From contig JAJNPV010000042.1 in assembly GCA_021155195.1 (NCBI GenBank), positions 558,001 to 622,000 of the forward strand: a DNA stretch of 64,000 nucleotides. Direction: 5' to 3'. How positions within the stretch are numbered: position 1 is the first letter of the stretch; the number at the start of each line of letters is the position of its first letter. Source of the DNA: Ohtaekwangia sp. (lineage in GTDB: Bacteria > Bacteroidota > Bacteroidia > Cytophagales > Cyclobacteriaceae). Below the pieces are notes generated by a model. The model saw nothing but the letters and a program-made list of their open reading frames with translations, ran no database searches and had not been told where the DNA came from. Below, piece by piece: positions 1 through 7,798 of the stretch. The translations under genes and the position numbers were made by a program.

Positions 1-1011
1 AAGCAAACTAAATCTGCGTGGACTATTTTCTAACACAACAACCATTCGTGCATTTTGACCTTGACTAAACAGATTCATGCACGCATCATCGGTGTAATCC
101 ATGTAATTCATATACATGTCGCTTGATGTACAGGAAGTGCGAGTGCCAGAAGGACATTGACCTGAGTAACTTCCGCCTTGATTGGGTGTATCATCAACAT
201 AATCGGTTCCACTGCACGAACTCCCATCATCACCCCAAATGTGCCGTAATCCAAAAAAGTGGCCAGTCTCATGGGTGGCTGTGCGGCCTCGGTTATACTT
301 CGAATTGAGTGCAAAAGTACCAAGTCCTTCGAAGTTAGATCCAAAAGCAGTGTAGTGAATAATTACGCCATCGGTAAGGCGATCATCGGGGGATGTTTCG
401 AGCCCGGGAAGATTGGATACCGGAGATTGTGCATAACCCAGATACGATGGAATATTAATAACCCAAATGTTATAATAATCTTCTGCTGGCCAATAACTCA
501 ATGCCTTAAAGGTTGAATTATCATTAATTGTCCAAACAGATTTTGTTCCTTGCACCCGCTGAATACCGTTGGTTGCAGCCCCAAAGGGATCTTGTTTGGC
601 CAGAACAAATTCAATATCTAGGTTTCCGGCTACAGGAAGAAATTCAGATGGCGTATTTCCAGCATCCAGATTCATTCGCTGAAAATCTTTATTCATCACA
701 TTGATTTGTGACTGAATTTGAGCGTCAGATAGGTTGAGGCCTGAGCCGATTGGCTCTCCGTTATGAATAATATGAACTACAACAGGTATTACGTAGGTTG
801 CTGCTTGCGTGCGCTGCGAACGCTGTGCATCTAAGCGCGGCTGAGTTAATTTTTTCTGAACCCAATTTTCGAACTCCGAACCTTTCTCAAGGTTGGGATT
901 TTTTTGATGACGTAGTGCTTCGTATTGAATAGTTCCGCACCGGTCTTGGGCTTGTGTGTTAATGAAGGCATCAATGAGAAGGGCAGAAATAAAAACAATC
1001 TGTAATCTCAT
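1..1011 (-). CDS. Secreted M43-type (cytophagalysin/pappalysin-like) zinc metalloprotease, 3' end outside window
   Basis: This partial gene of 337 codons runs off the left edge and starts with ATG at 1011. The N-terminus is a signal peptide ending near the AQA/Q boundary (about residues 1-22), so the product is exported. A zinc metalloprotease signature HETGHFFGLRH lies at residues 247-257, the extended HExxHxxGxxH of the metzincin clan, and a downstream MNYMDY segment fits the Met-turn. The arrangement matches MEROPS family M43 (pappalysin/cytophagalysin), secreted proteases that Bacteroidota often export by the type IX system. The C-terminal sorting domain that would show this is not in view. 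A TAGATTTG box sits 54 bases upstream, so the gene probably has its own promoter although it follows the NifU-like gene. Family is confident; substrate unknown. Confidence 0.88.
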   Translation of the reverse strand, partial: MRLQIVFISALLIDAFINTQAQDRCGTIQYEALRHQKNPNLEKGSEFENWVQKKLTQPRLDAQRSQRTQAATYVIPVVVHIIHNGEPIGSGLNLSDAQIQSQINVMNKDFQRMNLDAGNTPSEFLPVAGNLDIEFVLAKQDPFGAATNGIQRVQGTKSVWTINDNSTFKALSYWPAEDYYNIWVINIPSYLGYAQSPVSNLPGLETSPDDRLTDGVIIHYTAFGSNFEGLGTFALNSKYNRGRTATHETGHFFGLRHIWGDDGSSCSGTDYVDDTPNQGGSYSGQCPSGTRTSCTSSDMYMNYMDYTDDACMNLFSQGQNARMVVVLENSPRRFSLL

Positions 1012-1064
1012 AGTAGTAGAGTGCCTGTCTGAAAATCTTAGGAAATTGATTTAAGGTTAATTAT

Positions 1065-1072
1065 CAAATCTA
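1065..1072 (-). promoter_or_regulatory. Putative -7 box for the M43 protease gene
   Basis: On the minus strand the bases read TAGATTTG, an exact match to the Bacteroidota -7 consensus TAnnTTTG, in the gap between the NifU-like gene and the protease. No clear TTG -33 element is found 16-21 bases upstream, so confidence is moderate. Confidence 0.4.
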
Positions 1073-1084
1073 ATGTGTAGTAAC

Positions 1085-1336
1085 CTATGCTGTTGTCAGG
1101 TTTACCACTTCAATGGTTACAATTTCGGGCACAGCTCGCTTTATTGCCTCTTCAACCCCGGCTTTAAAGGTCATGGTTGACATTGGGCAGTTGCCACAAG
1201 CACCAACGAACTCTAGCTTGAGAATATTATCTTCATCGATTTCAATTACCCGAACATTTCCGCCATCGGCTACCAAATAGGGTCTTATGCTATCAAGAGC
1301 CGATTCAACGCGGAGAATTATTTCTTCTTTTTTCAC
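1085..1336 (-). CDS. NifU-like C-terminal domain protein (Nfu-type Fe-S scaffold)
   Basis: This 83-residue protein consists of little more than a NifU C-terminal (Nfu) domain. It carries the expected GxCxxC cluster-binding motif, with cysteines at residues 47 and 50 (GACGNCPMS). Nfu proteins hold a labile [4Fe-4S] cluster between two monomers and pass it to client enzymes. The gene lies 16 bases downstream of the Mrp ATPase gene on the same strand, so the two are very probably cotranscribed and act together in Fe-S delivery. The length is normal for stand-alone Bacteroidota Nfu domains. Clients cannot be predicted. Confidence 0.9.
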   Translation of the reverse strand: MKKEEIILRVESALDSIRPYLVADGGNVRVIEIDEDNILKLEFVGACGNCPMSTMTFKAGVEEAIKRAVPEIVTIEVVNLTTA

Positions 1337-1352
1337 AACTCAATTGTTTTAA

Positions 1353-2444
1353 TCATACTTGAAACTCAACTCGTTTAGTCGATTCAAATTTAGCATTTCT
1401 TATGGCAACTTGACGAGCCAGATTTTCTGCAAGATCGGTAAAGGCTTTAGCCGTTGCTCCATCTTTTAAAACTGCTGGTAGTCCGCTGTCACCGCTTTCG
1501 CGGATACTTTGCACCAGAGGAATCTGCCCAAGCAAAGGAACATCATATTTCTCTGCAAGGTTCTGTCCACCCCCTTTACCAAAGAGGTAATACTTGTTGT
1601 CTGGTAATTCTTCCGGGGTAAAGTAGGCCATATTCTCGACAACGCCTAAAACAGGTACGTTGATTGAAGGTTGCTTGAACATAGCTAATCCCTTGATTGC
1701 ATCGGCTAAAGCAACCTTTTGCGGAGTTGTTACTATGATGGCACCGGTAACAGGTACTGTTTGAACAAGGGTAAGATGAATATCACTTGTTCCAGGAGGC
1801 AAATCAACCAGCAAATAATCAAGATCGCCCCATTGCGCATCCGTTAGAAACTGCTTTAGTGCCGATGAGGCCATAGGACCCCGCCAAACAATGGCGCTAT
1901 CTGCTGGCGTTAGAAAACCGATGGAAAGAAGCTTCACGCCATATTGTTCTAATGGAATGATGAAGTTTTTTCCATCCTTCACTTTTACTTCAGGCTGTTC
2001 GCGTTCGCAGTTAAACATCACCGGGATGGACGGGCCGAAGATATCAGCGTCAATAATCCCAACTTTGGCACCTGCTTTTGCTAAGGCAACCGCCAAATTG
2101 CTTGTTACGGTTGATTTTCCAACGCCACCTTTGCCCGAAGCCACAGCAATAATGTTTTTTACCCCGGGTAGAATGGGAGTGTGGTCTCTAACGCTTGTAA
2201 CGGATGATGTCATCTTAATTTGAAGCTCATCATCACCAATCACTTTTGTTACAGCATCTTCACAATCTTGTCTTATTTTCTCTTTTAAGGGGCAGGCAGG
2301 GGTAGTCAGTACAACCGTAAAACTTACTTTTTTGTCGCCTATTTGAATATCCTTGATCATATTCAGGGAAACCAAATCTCTTTTTAAATCTGGATCCTGA
2401 ACGGTACCAAGTGCCTTTAAGATATCTTCTTGAGAATATTTCAT
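1353..2444 (-). CDS. mrp: Mrp/NBP35-family P-loop ATPase, Fe-S cluster carrier
   Basis: The 363-residue protein has an N-terminal MIP18/DUF59 domain (about residues 1-85) followed by a ParA/MinD-like NTPase domain with the deviant Walker A SGKGGVGKST at residues 103-112 and a DLPPGTSD motif near 214-221. This is the Mrp/ApbC family, which binds and transfers Fe-S clusters in the cytoplasm. The CxxC pair that ligates the cluster in E. coli-type Mrp, expected between residues 270 and 292, is absent; the stretch reads NMAYFTPEELPDNKYY. I recall the same loss in other Bacteroidota, so it may be lineage-wide. The adjacent Nfu protein has a CxxC and could supply the ligands. Family is certain; the mechanism of this variant is not. 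Confidence 0.93.
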   Translation of the reverse strand: MKYSQEDILKALGTVQDPDLKRDLVSLNMIKDIQIGDKKVSFTVVLTTPACPLKEKIRQDCEDAVTKVIGDDELQIKMTSSVTSVRDHTPILPGVKNIIAVASGKGGVGKSTVTSNLAVALAKAGAKVGIIDADIFGPSIPVMFNCEREQPEVKVKDGKNFIIPLEQYGVKLLSIGFLTPADSAIVWRGPMASSALKQFLTDAQWGDLDYLLVDLPPGTSDIHLTLVQTVPVTGAIIVTTPQKVALADAIKGLAMFKQPSINVPVLGVVENMAYFTPEELPDNKYYLFGKGGGQNLAEKYDVPLLGQIPLVQSIRESGDSGLPAVLKDGATAKAFTDLAENLARQVAIRNAKFESTKRVEFQV

Positions 2445-2549
2445 AGCTGCAAAACAGCGAAATTATCCGTTTAGTTGAGCCTTTTATCGTTTTTTTCTCA
2501 TCATTTAAAATACAAATCCTCTAAGTCTATATAATTAGTAGATTATTAA

Positions 2550-2557
2550 TATATTTG
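2550..2557 (+). promoter_or_regulatory. Putative -7 box of the DUF2061-cysHDN operon
   Basis: TATATTTG matches TAnnTTTG exactly and ends only four bases before the ATG at 2562. If used, transcription would begin at or next to the start codon, giving a leaderless or nearly leaderless mRNA. No convincing -33 TTG is seen. Confidence 0.45.
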
Positions 2558-2561
2558 CACT

Positions 2562-2828
2562 ATGCTTTTAGACTCTTGGATATCAAACCGAATTAACCGC
2601 GAAAACGAAGCGGGCCGCCTGGTAAGTATAGCAAAAGCTATCTCATGGCGCATTTTAGGTACAATCGACACGTGGATTATTTCTTATTGGGTAACTGGAA
2701 AATGGGAGTTTGCCTTTTCCATTGCCTCAATTGAGGTGTTCTCAAAAATTGCGTTATACTATTTTCATGAGCGAGCGTGGGAAAAATTGCGCGATCGAAC
2801 TCCTATTAAGGATAAGGTAAAAGCATGA
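2562..2828 (+). CDS. DUF2061 small membrane protein, first gene of the sulfate assimilation operon
   Basis: The protein has 88 residues. After a charged N-terminus of about 20 residues come the DUF2061 hallmarks: KAISWRILGTIDTW, then two predicted membrane segments (about residues 29-47 and 52-70) and the YYFHERAWE ending. The biochemical role of DUF2061 is not established. Its TGA overlaps the ATG of cysH in an ATGA arrangement, so it is translationally coupled to assimilatory sulfate reduction, suggesting a role in sulfate or sulfite handling at the membrane. No sulfate permease gene is present in the window. The N-terminal 15 residues may be an extension, but no internal ATG offers a shorter start. 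Confidence 0.85.
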   Translation: MLLDSWISNRINRENEAGRLVSIAKAISWRILGTIDTWIISYWVTGKWEFAFSIASIEVFSKIALYYFHERAWEKLRDRTPIKDKVKA

Positions 2829-3532
2829 ACCGATTAGAGCAAGTAAATTCCTCACTAGCCACATTGGATGCTCTTGAAGGCCTTCGTTGGGTGGCTCAAA
2901 ATTTTGCTCATCCAAAATTTGCTACTTCGCTAGGCGAAGAAGATCAGGCACTCACTAATTTAATAGCGGTTAATAAATTACCGATTCACCTTTTTACGTT
3001 AGACACGGGTCGTTTATTTCAAGAGACCTATGAGTTGCTGGAACTCACGCAATCAAATTTTAAGATTTCCATCGAGGTGTTTTTTCCAGCGCAGGGTGAA
3101 GTGGAGAAGTATGTGAATGAGAGAGGAATTAATGGTTTTTATCATTCAGTTGAAAACAGAAAAGATTGCTGTTCTATAAGAAAAGTAAGCCCACTTAAGC
3201 GCGCCCTTGCTGATGCAGATATTTGGATTACAGGGTTACGAAAATCTCAATCGGCAAACCGACAATTGATGCAAAAAGTTGAGTGGAGTGAGGATATGAA
3301 AGTGATCAAATACAATCCGCTGTTTGATTGGTCGGATGAAGATTTGAGTAACTATATCAAGAAACATAATGTACCTGTTAATCCGCTGCATAGAAAGGGA
3401 TTTTTAAGCATTGGTTGTGCACCTTGCACGCGTGCAATCGCGGCCAATGAAGACGCTCGAGCAGGCCGTTGGTGGTGGGAAGGGAGTTCAAAAGAATGTG
3501 GACTTCACACAACAAAAATTGTTCATACTTGA
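2825..3532 (+). CDS. cysH: Adenylylsulfate (APS)/PAPS reductase
   Basis: The 235-residue product belongs to the PAPS/APS reductase family. TLDTGRLFQETY (about 58-70) is the nucleotide-site region, and KECGLH near residue 225 carries the catalytic cysteine. Two cysteine pairs are present, C115-C116 (DCCSIRK) and C198/C201 (GCAPC). The CC...CxxC signature is that of the [4Fe-4S]-containing, APS-using subgroup, whereas E. coli-type PAPS reductases lack it. The absence of an APS kinase gene or domain in the operon agrees, so the likely reaction is APS plus reductant to sulfite and AMP. The gene overlaps DUF2061 by four bases and is followed by cysD after 11 bases. Confidence 0.93.
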   Translation: MNRLEQVNSSLATLDALEGLRWVAQNFAHPKFATSLGEEDQALTNLIAVNKLPIHLFTLDTGRLFQETYELLELTQSNFKISIEVFFPAQGEVEKYVNERGINGFYHSVENRKDCCSIRKVSPLKRALADADIWITGLRKSQSANRQLMQKVEWSEDMKVIKYNPLFDWSDEDLSNYIKKHNVPVNPLHRKGFLSIGCAPCTRAIAANEDARAGRWWWEGSSKECGLHTTKIVHT

Positions 3533-3543
3533 TCTGAAAAATC

Positions 3544-4449
3544 ATGAAGGAGTATCTGAGAGAGTTTCCAAGAGAATTAGAAGACGAAGCAATTTATATT
3601 ATACGCGAAGCTGCCAGCCAGTTTGAGCGACCTGCTATATTATTTTCAGGTGGTAAAGATTCGATCACCTTAGTACGCTTGGCGCAGAAAGCTTTTTATC
3701 CAGGTAAAGTACCATTTCCCTTGGTGCATATTGATACAGGGCACAACTTTATCGAAACAATTGAATTTCGTGATTGGCTTGTAAAGGAGACGGGAATGGA
3801 GTTGGTGGTTGGGCATGTACAGGATGACATCAACGCGAAACGCGCTACAGAAGAAACAGGAAAATTTGCCAGCCGCAATACACTTCAAACAACAACCCTG
3901 CTGCGCACGATAGAAGAACTTAAACTTGATGCGTGTTTAGGGGGTGCAAGAAGAGATGAAGAAAAAGCCCGCGCGAAGGAACGTATCTTTTCAGTACGCG
4001 ATGATTTTGGACAATGGGATGCAAAAAATCAACGTCCTGAATTATTTGATTACTTGAATGGCCGCATTAAACCGGGCGAAAATGTTCGGGTGTTTCCGAT
4101 TTCAAACTGGACTGAACTAGATGTTTGGAATTATATCCGGGAAGAGAAATTGGAAATTCCATCCATCTATTTTTCGCATACGCGAGAAGTGATTGATCGT
4201 GATGGTGTTTTGTGGCCGTATTCGGATTTTATATATAAAGAGGCTAATGAGGTAGTAGAAAACAGACAGGTTCGTTTCCGCACCGTTGGGGATATGAGTT
4301 GCACTGCGGCATTAGCATCGGGTGCATCAACGGTTGATCAAATCATTAATGAAATTATTGATGCCACGGTTTCTGAGCGTGGAACAAGATTAGATGATAA
4401 GCGCAGCGAAGCTGCCATGGAAACAAGAAAAGTAATCGGATATTTTTAG
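3544..4449 (+). CDS. cysD: Sulfate adenylyltransferase, small (catalytic) subunit
   Basis: The 301-residue protein is full length for CysD. It has the PP-loop ATP-pyrophosphatase motif SGGKDS (about residues 35-40), the HIDTGHNF segment, the GGARRDEEKARAKER region, and the C-terminal RFRTVGDMSCT and AAMETRKVIGYF blocks typical of the family. With CysN it activates sulfate with ATP to form adenylylsulfate. It sits between cysH and cysN with spacings of 11 and 3 bases and is surely in the same transcript. Nothing is missing. Confidence 0.96.
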   Translation: MKEYLREFPRELEDEAIYIIREAASQFERPAILFSGGKDSITLVRLAQKAFYPGKVPFPLVHIDTGHNFIETIEFRDWLVKETGMELVVGHVQDDINAKRATEETGKFASRNTLQTTTLLRTIEELKLDACLGGARRDEEKARAKERIFSVRDDFGQWDAKNQRPELFDYLNGRIKPGENVRVFPISNWTELDVWNYIREEKLEIPSIYFSHTREVIDRDGVLWPYSDFIYKEANEVVENRQVRFRTVGDMSCTAALASGASTVDQIINEIIDATVSERGTRLDDKRSEAAMETRKVIGYF

Positions 4450-4452
4450 AGT

Positions 4453-5703
4453 ATGGATGTATTACGGGTAGCTACGGCAGGAAGTGTTGATGACGGCAAA
4501 AGTACGTTGATCGGTCGTTTGCTGTATGAAACAAAATCAATTACACAGGATAAGTTAGATGCCATTGAGCGTGCCAGTCAACGCAAGGGGATTGACTTTC
4601 TTGATTTATCATTGTTAACCGATGGATTGATTGCTGAACGCGAGCAAGGTATTACGATTGATGTTGCTCATATTTATTTCAATACCCCTAAACGTAAATT
4701 TATTATTGCCGATTCACCTGGCCACGTGGAGTATACACGTAACATGGTTACCGGAGCATCAAAATCAGAGGCATCTCTCATTTTAATTGATGCACGCAAA
4801 GGAATTGTGGAGCAGACGTATCGTCATTATTTCATTGCCAATTTGTTGCGCATCCCCAATGTGATTGTGTGTGTGAATAAAATGGACTTGGTTGGTTACT
4901 CGCAAGAAATATTTGATGCTATCAAAAAAGATTTCACGACTCTTACAGAAAAGCTTCCGAATAAACACCTCACGTTAACTATAATTCCGCTTAGTTCTCT
5001 TCATGGGGATAACCTGACAGAACCATCTGAAAAAATGAGTTGGTATCAGGGCGAGCCGTTGTTAACTATTCTTGAAGAACTTCCGGTTAAGAAATTACTA
5101 AAAGATCTCCCGTTTAGAATGCCGGTGCAATATGTAATCAGGCCCCGCAATGAAGCGAACCACGATTTTCGTGGCTATGCTGGCCGCATTTCAAGTGGCG
5201 AAGTAAATGAAGGAGATTCAGTAGTTGTTTTACCTTCGGGCAGAACGACTAAGATTCAGAAAATTTATAAGCATGAAACTGAATTAGAACGCGCTGCTGC
5301 AAAAGAGTCGGTTACTATTACAGTGGAAGATGATGTGGATATTAGTCGTGGCGATTTTATTGTAAGGGTAGGCGAAGAAACTGAACTTCGAACCAATTTT
5401 CAAGCGTATATCTGTTGGTTAAACAGTCAACCGCTGGCCACGAACAAAACTTACCTATTGCAGCATGGCACAGCGGTGGTAAAGGCGAAAGTAAGTTCAA
5501 TCGAATTTGTGCAGGACACTGCATCCTTACTCAAAATTGAATCGACTAATGCATTGAAAATGAACGAAATTGCATTTGTTTCCATAAAGACCGGAAAACC
5601 CATTGCGGCTGATCAGTATGATACAAATCCGCCAAACGGAACCTTCATTCTGATTGATGAGCACACCAATAATACGGTGGCTGTTGGCTTTATTGGTTCT
5701 TAA
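4453..5703 (+). CDS. cysN: Sulfate adenylyltransferase, GTPase subunit
   Basis: This 416-residue translation-factor-like GTPase has the P-loop AGSVDDGKST at about residues 9-18, the G3 motif DSPGHVEYT and the G4 motif NKMD. GTP hydrolysis by CysN drives APS formation by CysD. The protein ends after the EF-Tu-like beta-barrel domains. There is no C-terminal APS kinase (CysC/NodQ) fusion, in keeping with direct use of APS by the neighbouring reductase. It is shorter than E. coli CysN (about 475 residues, from memory), but the core motifs are complete. It is the last gene of the operon. Confidence 0.95.
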   Translation: MDVLRVATAGSVDDGKSTLIGRLLYETKSITQDKLDAIERASQRKGIDFLDLSLLTDGLIAEREQGITIDVAHIYFNTPKRKFIIADSPGHVEYTRNMVTGASKSEASLILIDARKGIVEQTYRHYFIANLLRIPNVIVCVNKMDLVGYSQEIFDAIKKDFTTLTEKLPNKHLTLTIIPLSSLHGDNLTEPSEKMSWYQGEPLLTILEELPVKKLLKDLPFRMPVQYVIRPRNEANHDFRGYAGRISSGEVNEGDSVVVLPSGRTTKIQKIYKHETELERAAAKESVTITVEDDVDISRGDFIVRVGEETELRTNFQAYICWLNSQPLATNKTYLLQHGTAVVKAKVSSIEFVQDTASLLKIESTNALKMNEIAFVSIKTGKPIAADQYDTNPPNGTFILIDEHTNNTVAVGFIGS

Positions 5704-5737
5704 TCAGAGGTTTACAAAACTTAAAAAATAAGATTTA

Positions 5738-5769
5738 AAGAGTGTTCCAATTCGGAATTCCCAACTCTT
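5738..5769 (+). terminator. Possible hairpin terminator after cysN
   Basis: AAGAGT (5738-5743) pairs with ACTCTT (5764-5769), and TTCC/GGAA inside can extend the helix imperfectly. A T-rich run follows about 12 bases later rather than immediately, so termination is only plausible. Confidence 0.35.
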
Positions 5770-5789
5770 AATTCGTTCCATTTTTAAGG

Positions 5790-5797
5790 TATCTTTA
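5790..5797 (+). promoter_or_regulatory. Putative -7 box for dnaG
   Basis: TATCTTTA differs from TAnnTTTG at one position and lies 22 bases before the TTG start codon of dnaG. No strong -33 TTG is seen. Confidence 0.38.
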
Positions 5798-5819
5798 CGG
5801 GTTCAAGATTCTTAACCCG

Positions 5820-7751
5820 TTGATTTCCAGAGACACCATAGAAGAGATAAGAAATCGCCTCGATATTGTAGACGTGATCAGCGATTTTGTGTCCTTAAAA
5901 AAATCGGGGCAGAACTACAAAGCACTCAGTCCATTCTCTAACGAAAAGACCGCCTCCTTCTTTGTAGTTCCCGCAAAGGGAATCTTTAAAGATTTTAGTA
6001 GCGGCAAAGGGGGCGATGCCATCACGTTTGTGATGGAGCATGAGAAGATGAGCTATGCAGAATCTCTGCGTTACCTCGCAAAAAAATACGGAGTAGAAAT
6101 CAAAGAAGATAGACTCTCAGATGAAAGTGCTGCGATCATTAGTGAGCGCGAAGGACTTTATATCTTAATGAATTTTGCGAATGAGTTTTATCGCAAGCAG
6201 CTTACCGGAAGTGAAGAGGGAATCAGTATTGGCTTAAGTTATTTTCGTGAGCGTGGATTTAATGATCGCACCATTGAAAAATTTGAGTTGGGTTATGCCT
6301 TAAATGGCTGGGAGAATTTTACGGAGGAGGCCATCGCAAAAGGGTATAACAAAGAATTGCTGGAAAAGACGGGCCTTGTTGTTAAAAAGGAAGATGGAAG
6401 TACATACGATCGCTTTCGCGGAAGAGTAATTTTTCCAGTTCATAATATTTCGGGGAAGGTAATCGCTTTTGGTGCCCGCATGTTGGGCAAAGAAAAGAAC
6501 CAACCGAAGTATATCAACTCACCGGAAACTGAAATCTACCATAAGAGCGATGTGCTCTACGGATTGTACCAGGGCAAGAATGCAATTCGCCAACATGACG
6601 TGTGTTATCTGGTGGAGGGCTATACAGATGTAATCTCCTTGCATCAAGCCGATGTGCAGAATGTAGTTGCATCTTCAGGCACTGCATTAACTGAGAATCA
6701 AATCAAACTCATTCGCAGGTTTACCGAAAACATTACAGTGTTGTTTGATGGTGATGCAGCAGGTATTAAAGCAGCACTGCGCGGAATCGATATGATTCTG
6801 AAAGGCGGTTTGAACGTACGCGTCATTTTATTCCCTGATGGCGAAGATCCGGATAGTTATTCCCGTAAGGTTGGCACCACCGAATTTCAAAAGTTTTTAG
6901 TTGATCATACACAAGATTTTGTTTCGTTCAAGGCGGGATTGTTTGCTAAACAAGTTGCCGGAGATCCTATTAAAAAAGCCGAATCGATTAAAGAAATTGT
7001 TACCAGCATTGCGCAAATTCCCGATCCGGTAAAACGATCGGTTTATATTCAAGAGGCGGGCACACTTTTAAAGATTGACGAAAGTGTTTTGCTTTCGGAG
7101 TTAAATAAGGTTTTAATACAGGAGCGGAGAAAAACCGGTAGCGATAAACAACATCATTCTGAAGAGTCATCACTTTCTCCGGACGTTGTTAAGGAAATAG
7201 AAAAGCCAACCAAACTCGATGCACAGGGTATGGTGGATTTACAAGAGCGTGAAACAATTCGATTGTTGTTGAATTACACCAACCAATCAGTTGACGAACA
7301 TCCGCTTTCAGATTTTTTTCTGCGAGAGTTAGATGATGTAACATTTACCAATCCGGTGTACCGCAAAATTTATGAGTCTTACAAATCTGAAATTGGAAAA
7401 GGTAGTGTGCCAGATAGTCACTTCTTTTTGCGGAACAGCACAGAAGAAGTAAAAAACGTTGTAACAGACTTAATAACTCCGCGTTATGATACCAGCAAAC
7501 ATTGGGGAGATAAATACAAAATTTATTTTTCGAAGGAAGAGGAGATCGTAACGGAGTTGGCGCTTACGAATGTGTTGCGCTTGAAATTCAGGGTAGTTCA
7601 AAAAATGATGGAGGACAATCTTCAAAAAGTTAAACTAGCCGAGGCAGGTGGAAATTGGGATGAACTTGAGGAAGTATTGACCATGCAAACAGGTTTAAAA
7701 GAGGCAGAACAAGAGTTAGCAAAGCTATTAGGAATTGTGATTGCCAAGTAG
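5820..7751 (+). CDS. dnaG: DNA primase lacking the zinc-binding residues
   Basis: The 643-residue primase begins with TTG at 5820. The next in-frame ATG lies far inside conserved sequence, so TTG is the only reasonable start. The N-terminal CHC2-like domain (1-95) aligns well, but all four metal ligands are replaced: S37, S40, D58 and S61 stand where Cys, His, Cys and Cys occur in E. coli DnaG. The catalytic core is intact, with the Toprim motif VEGYTDV, SSGTALT and DGDAAG (about 260-330). A helicase-interaction-like C-terminal region follows. It makes RNA primers for replication. I recall zinc-less primases in other Bacteroidota, so it is probably functional. Its spacing to ribBA (47 bases) would allow readthrough. 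Confidence 0.95.
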   Translation: MISRDTIEEIRNRLDIVDVISDFVSLKKSGQNYKALSPFSNEKTASFFVVPAKGIFKDFSSGKGGDAITFVMEHEKMSYAESLRYLAKKYGVEIKEDRLSDESAAIISEREGLYILMNFANEFYRKQLTGSEEGISIGLSYFRERGFNDRTIEKFELGYALNGWENFTEEAIAKGYNKELLEKTGLVVKKEDGSTYDRFRGRVIFPVHNISGKVIAFGARMLGKEKNQPKYINSPETEIYHKSDVLYGLYQGKNAIRQHDVCYLVEGYTDVISLHQADVQNVVASSGTALTENQIKLIRRFTENITVLFDGDAAGIKAALRGIDMILKGGLNVRVILFPDGEDPDSYSRKVGTTEFQKFLVDHTQDFVSFKAGLFAKQVAGDPIKKAESIKEIVTSIAQIPDPVKRSVYIQEAGTLLKIDESVLLSELNKVLIQERRKTGSDKQHHSEESSLSPDVVKEIEKPTKLDAQGMVDLQERETIRLLLNYTNQSVDEHPLSDFFLRELDDVTFTNPVYRKIYESYKSEIGKGSVPDSHFFLRNSTEEVKNVVTDLITPRYDTSKHWGDKYKIYFSKEEEIVTELALTNVLRLKFRVVQKMMEDNLQKVKLAEAGGNWDELEEVLTMQTGLKEAEQELAKLLGIVIAK

Positions 7752-7798
7752 GAACAGGAATACCTACTTTTTTGTTGAAGGATAGAAATAAAGAATAA

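Noticed and set aside
2445..2549. Search for a SAM, cobalamin or other riboswitch before the sulfate operon
   Set aside because: The gap is only about 117 bases and AT-rich, with no recognisable conserved riboswitch core, and the promoter box is next to the start codon.
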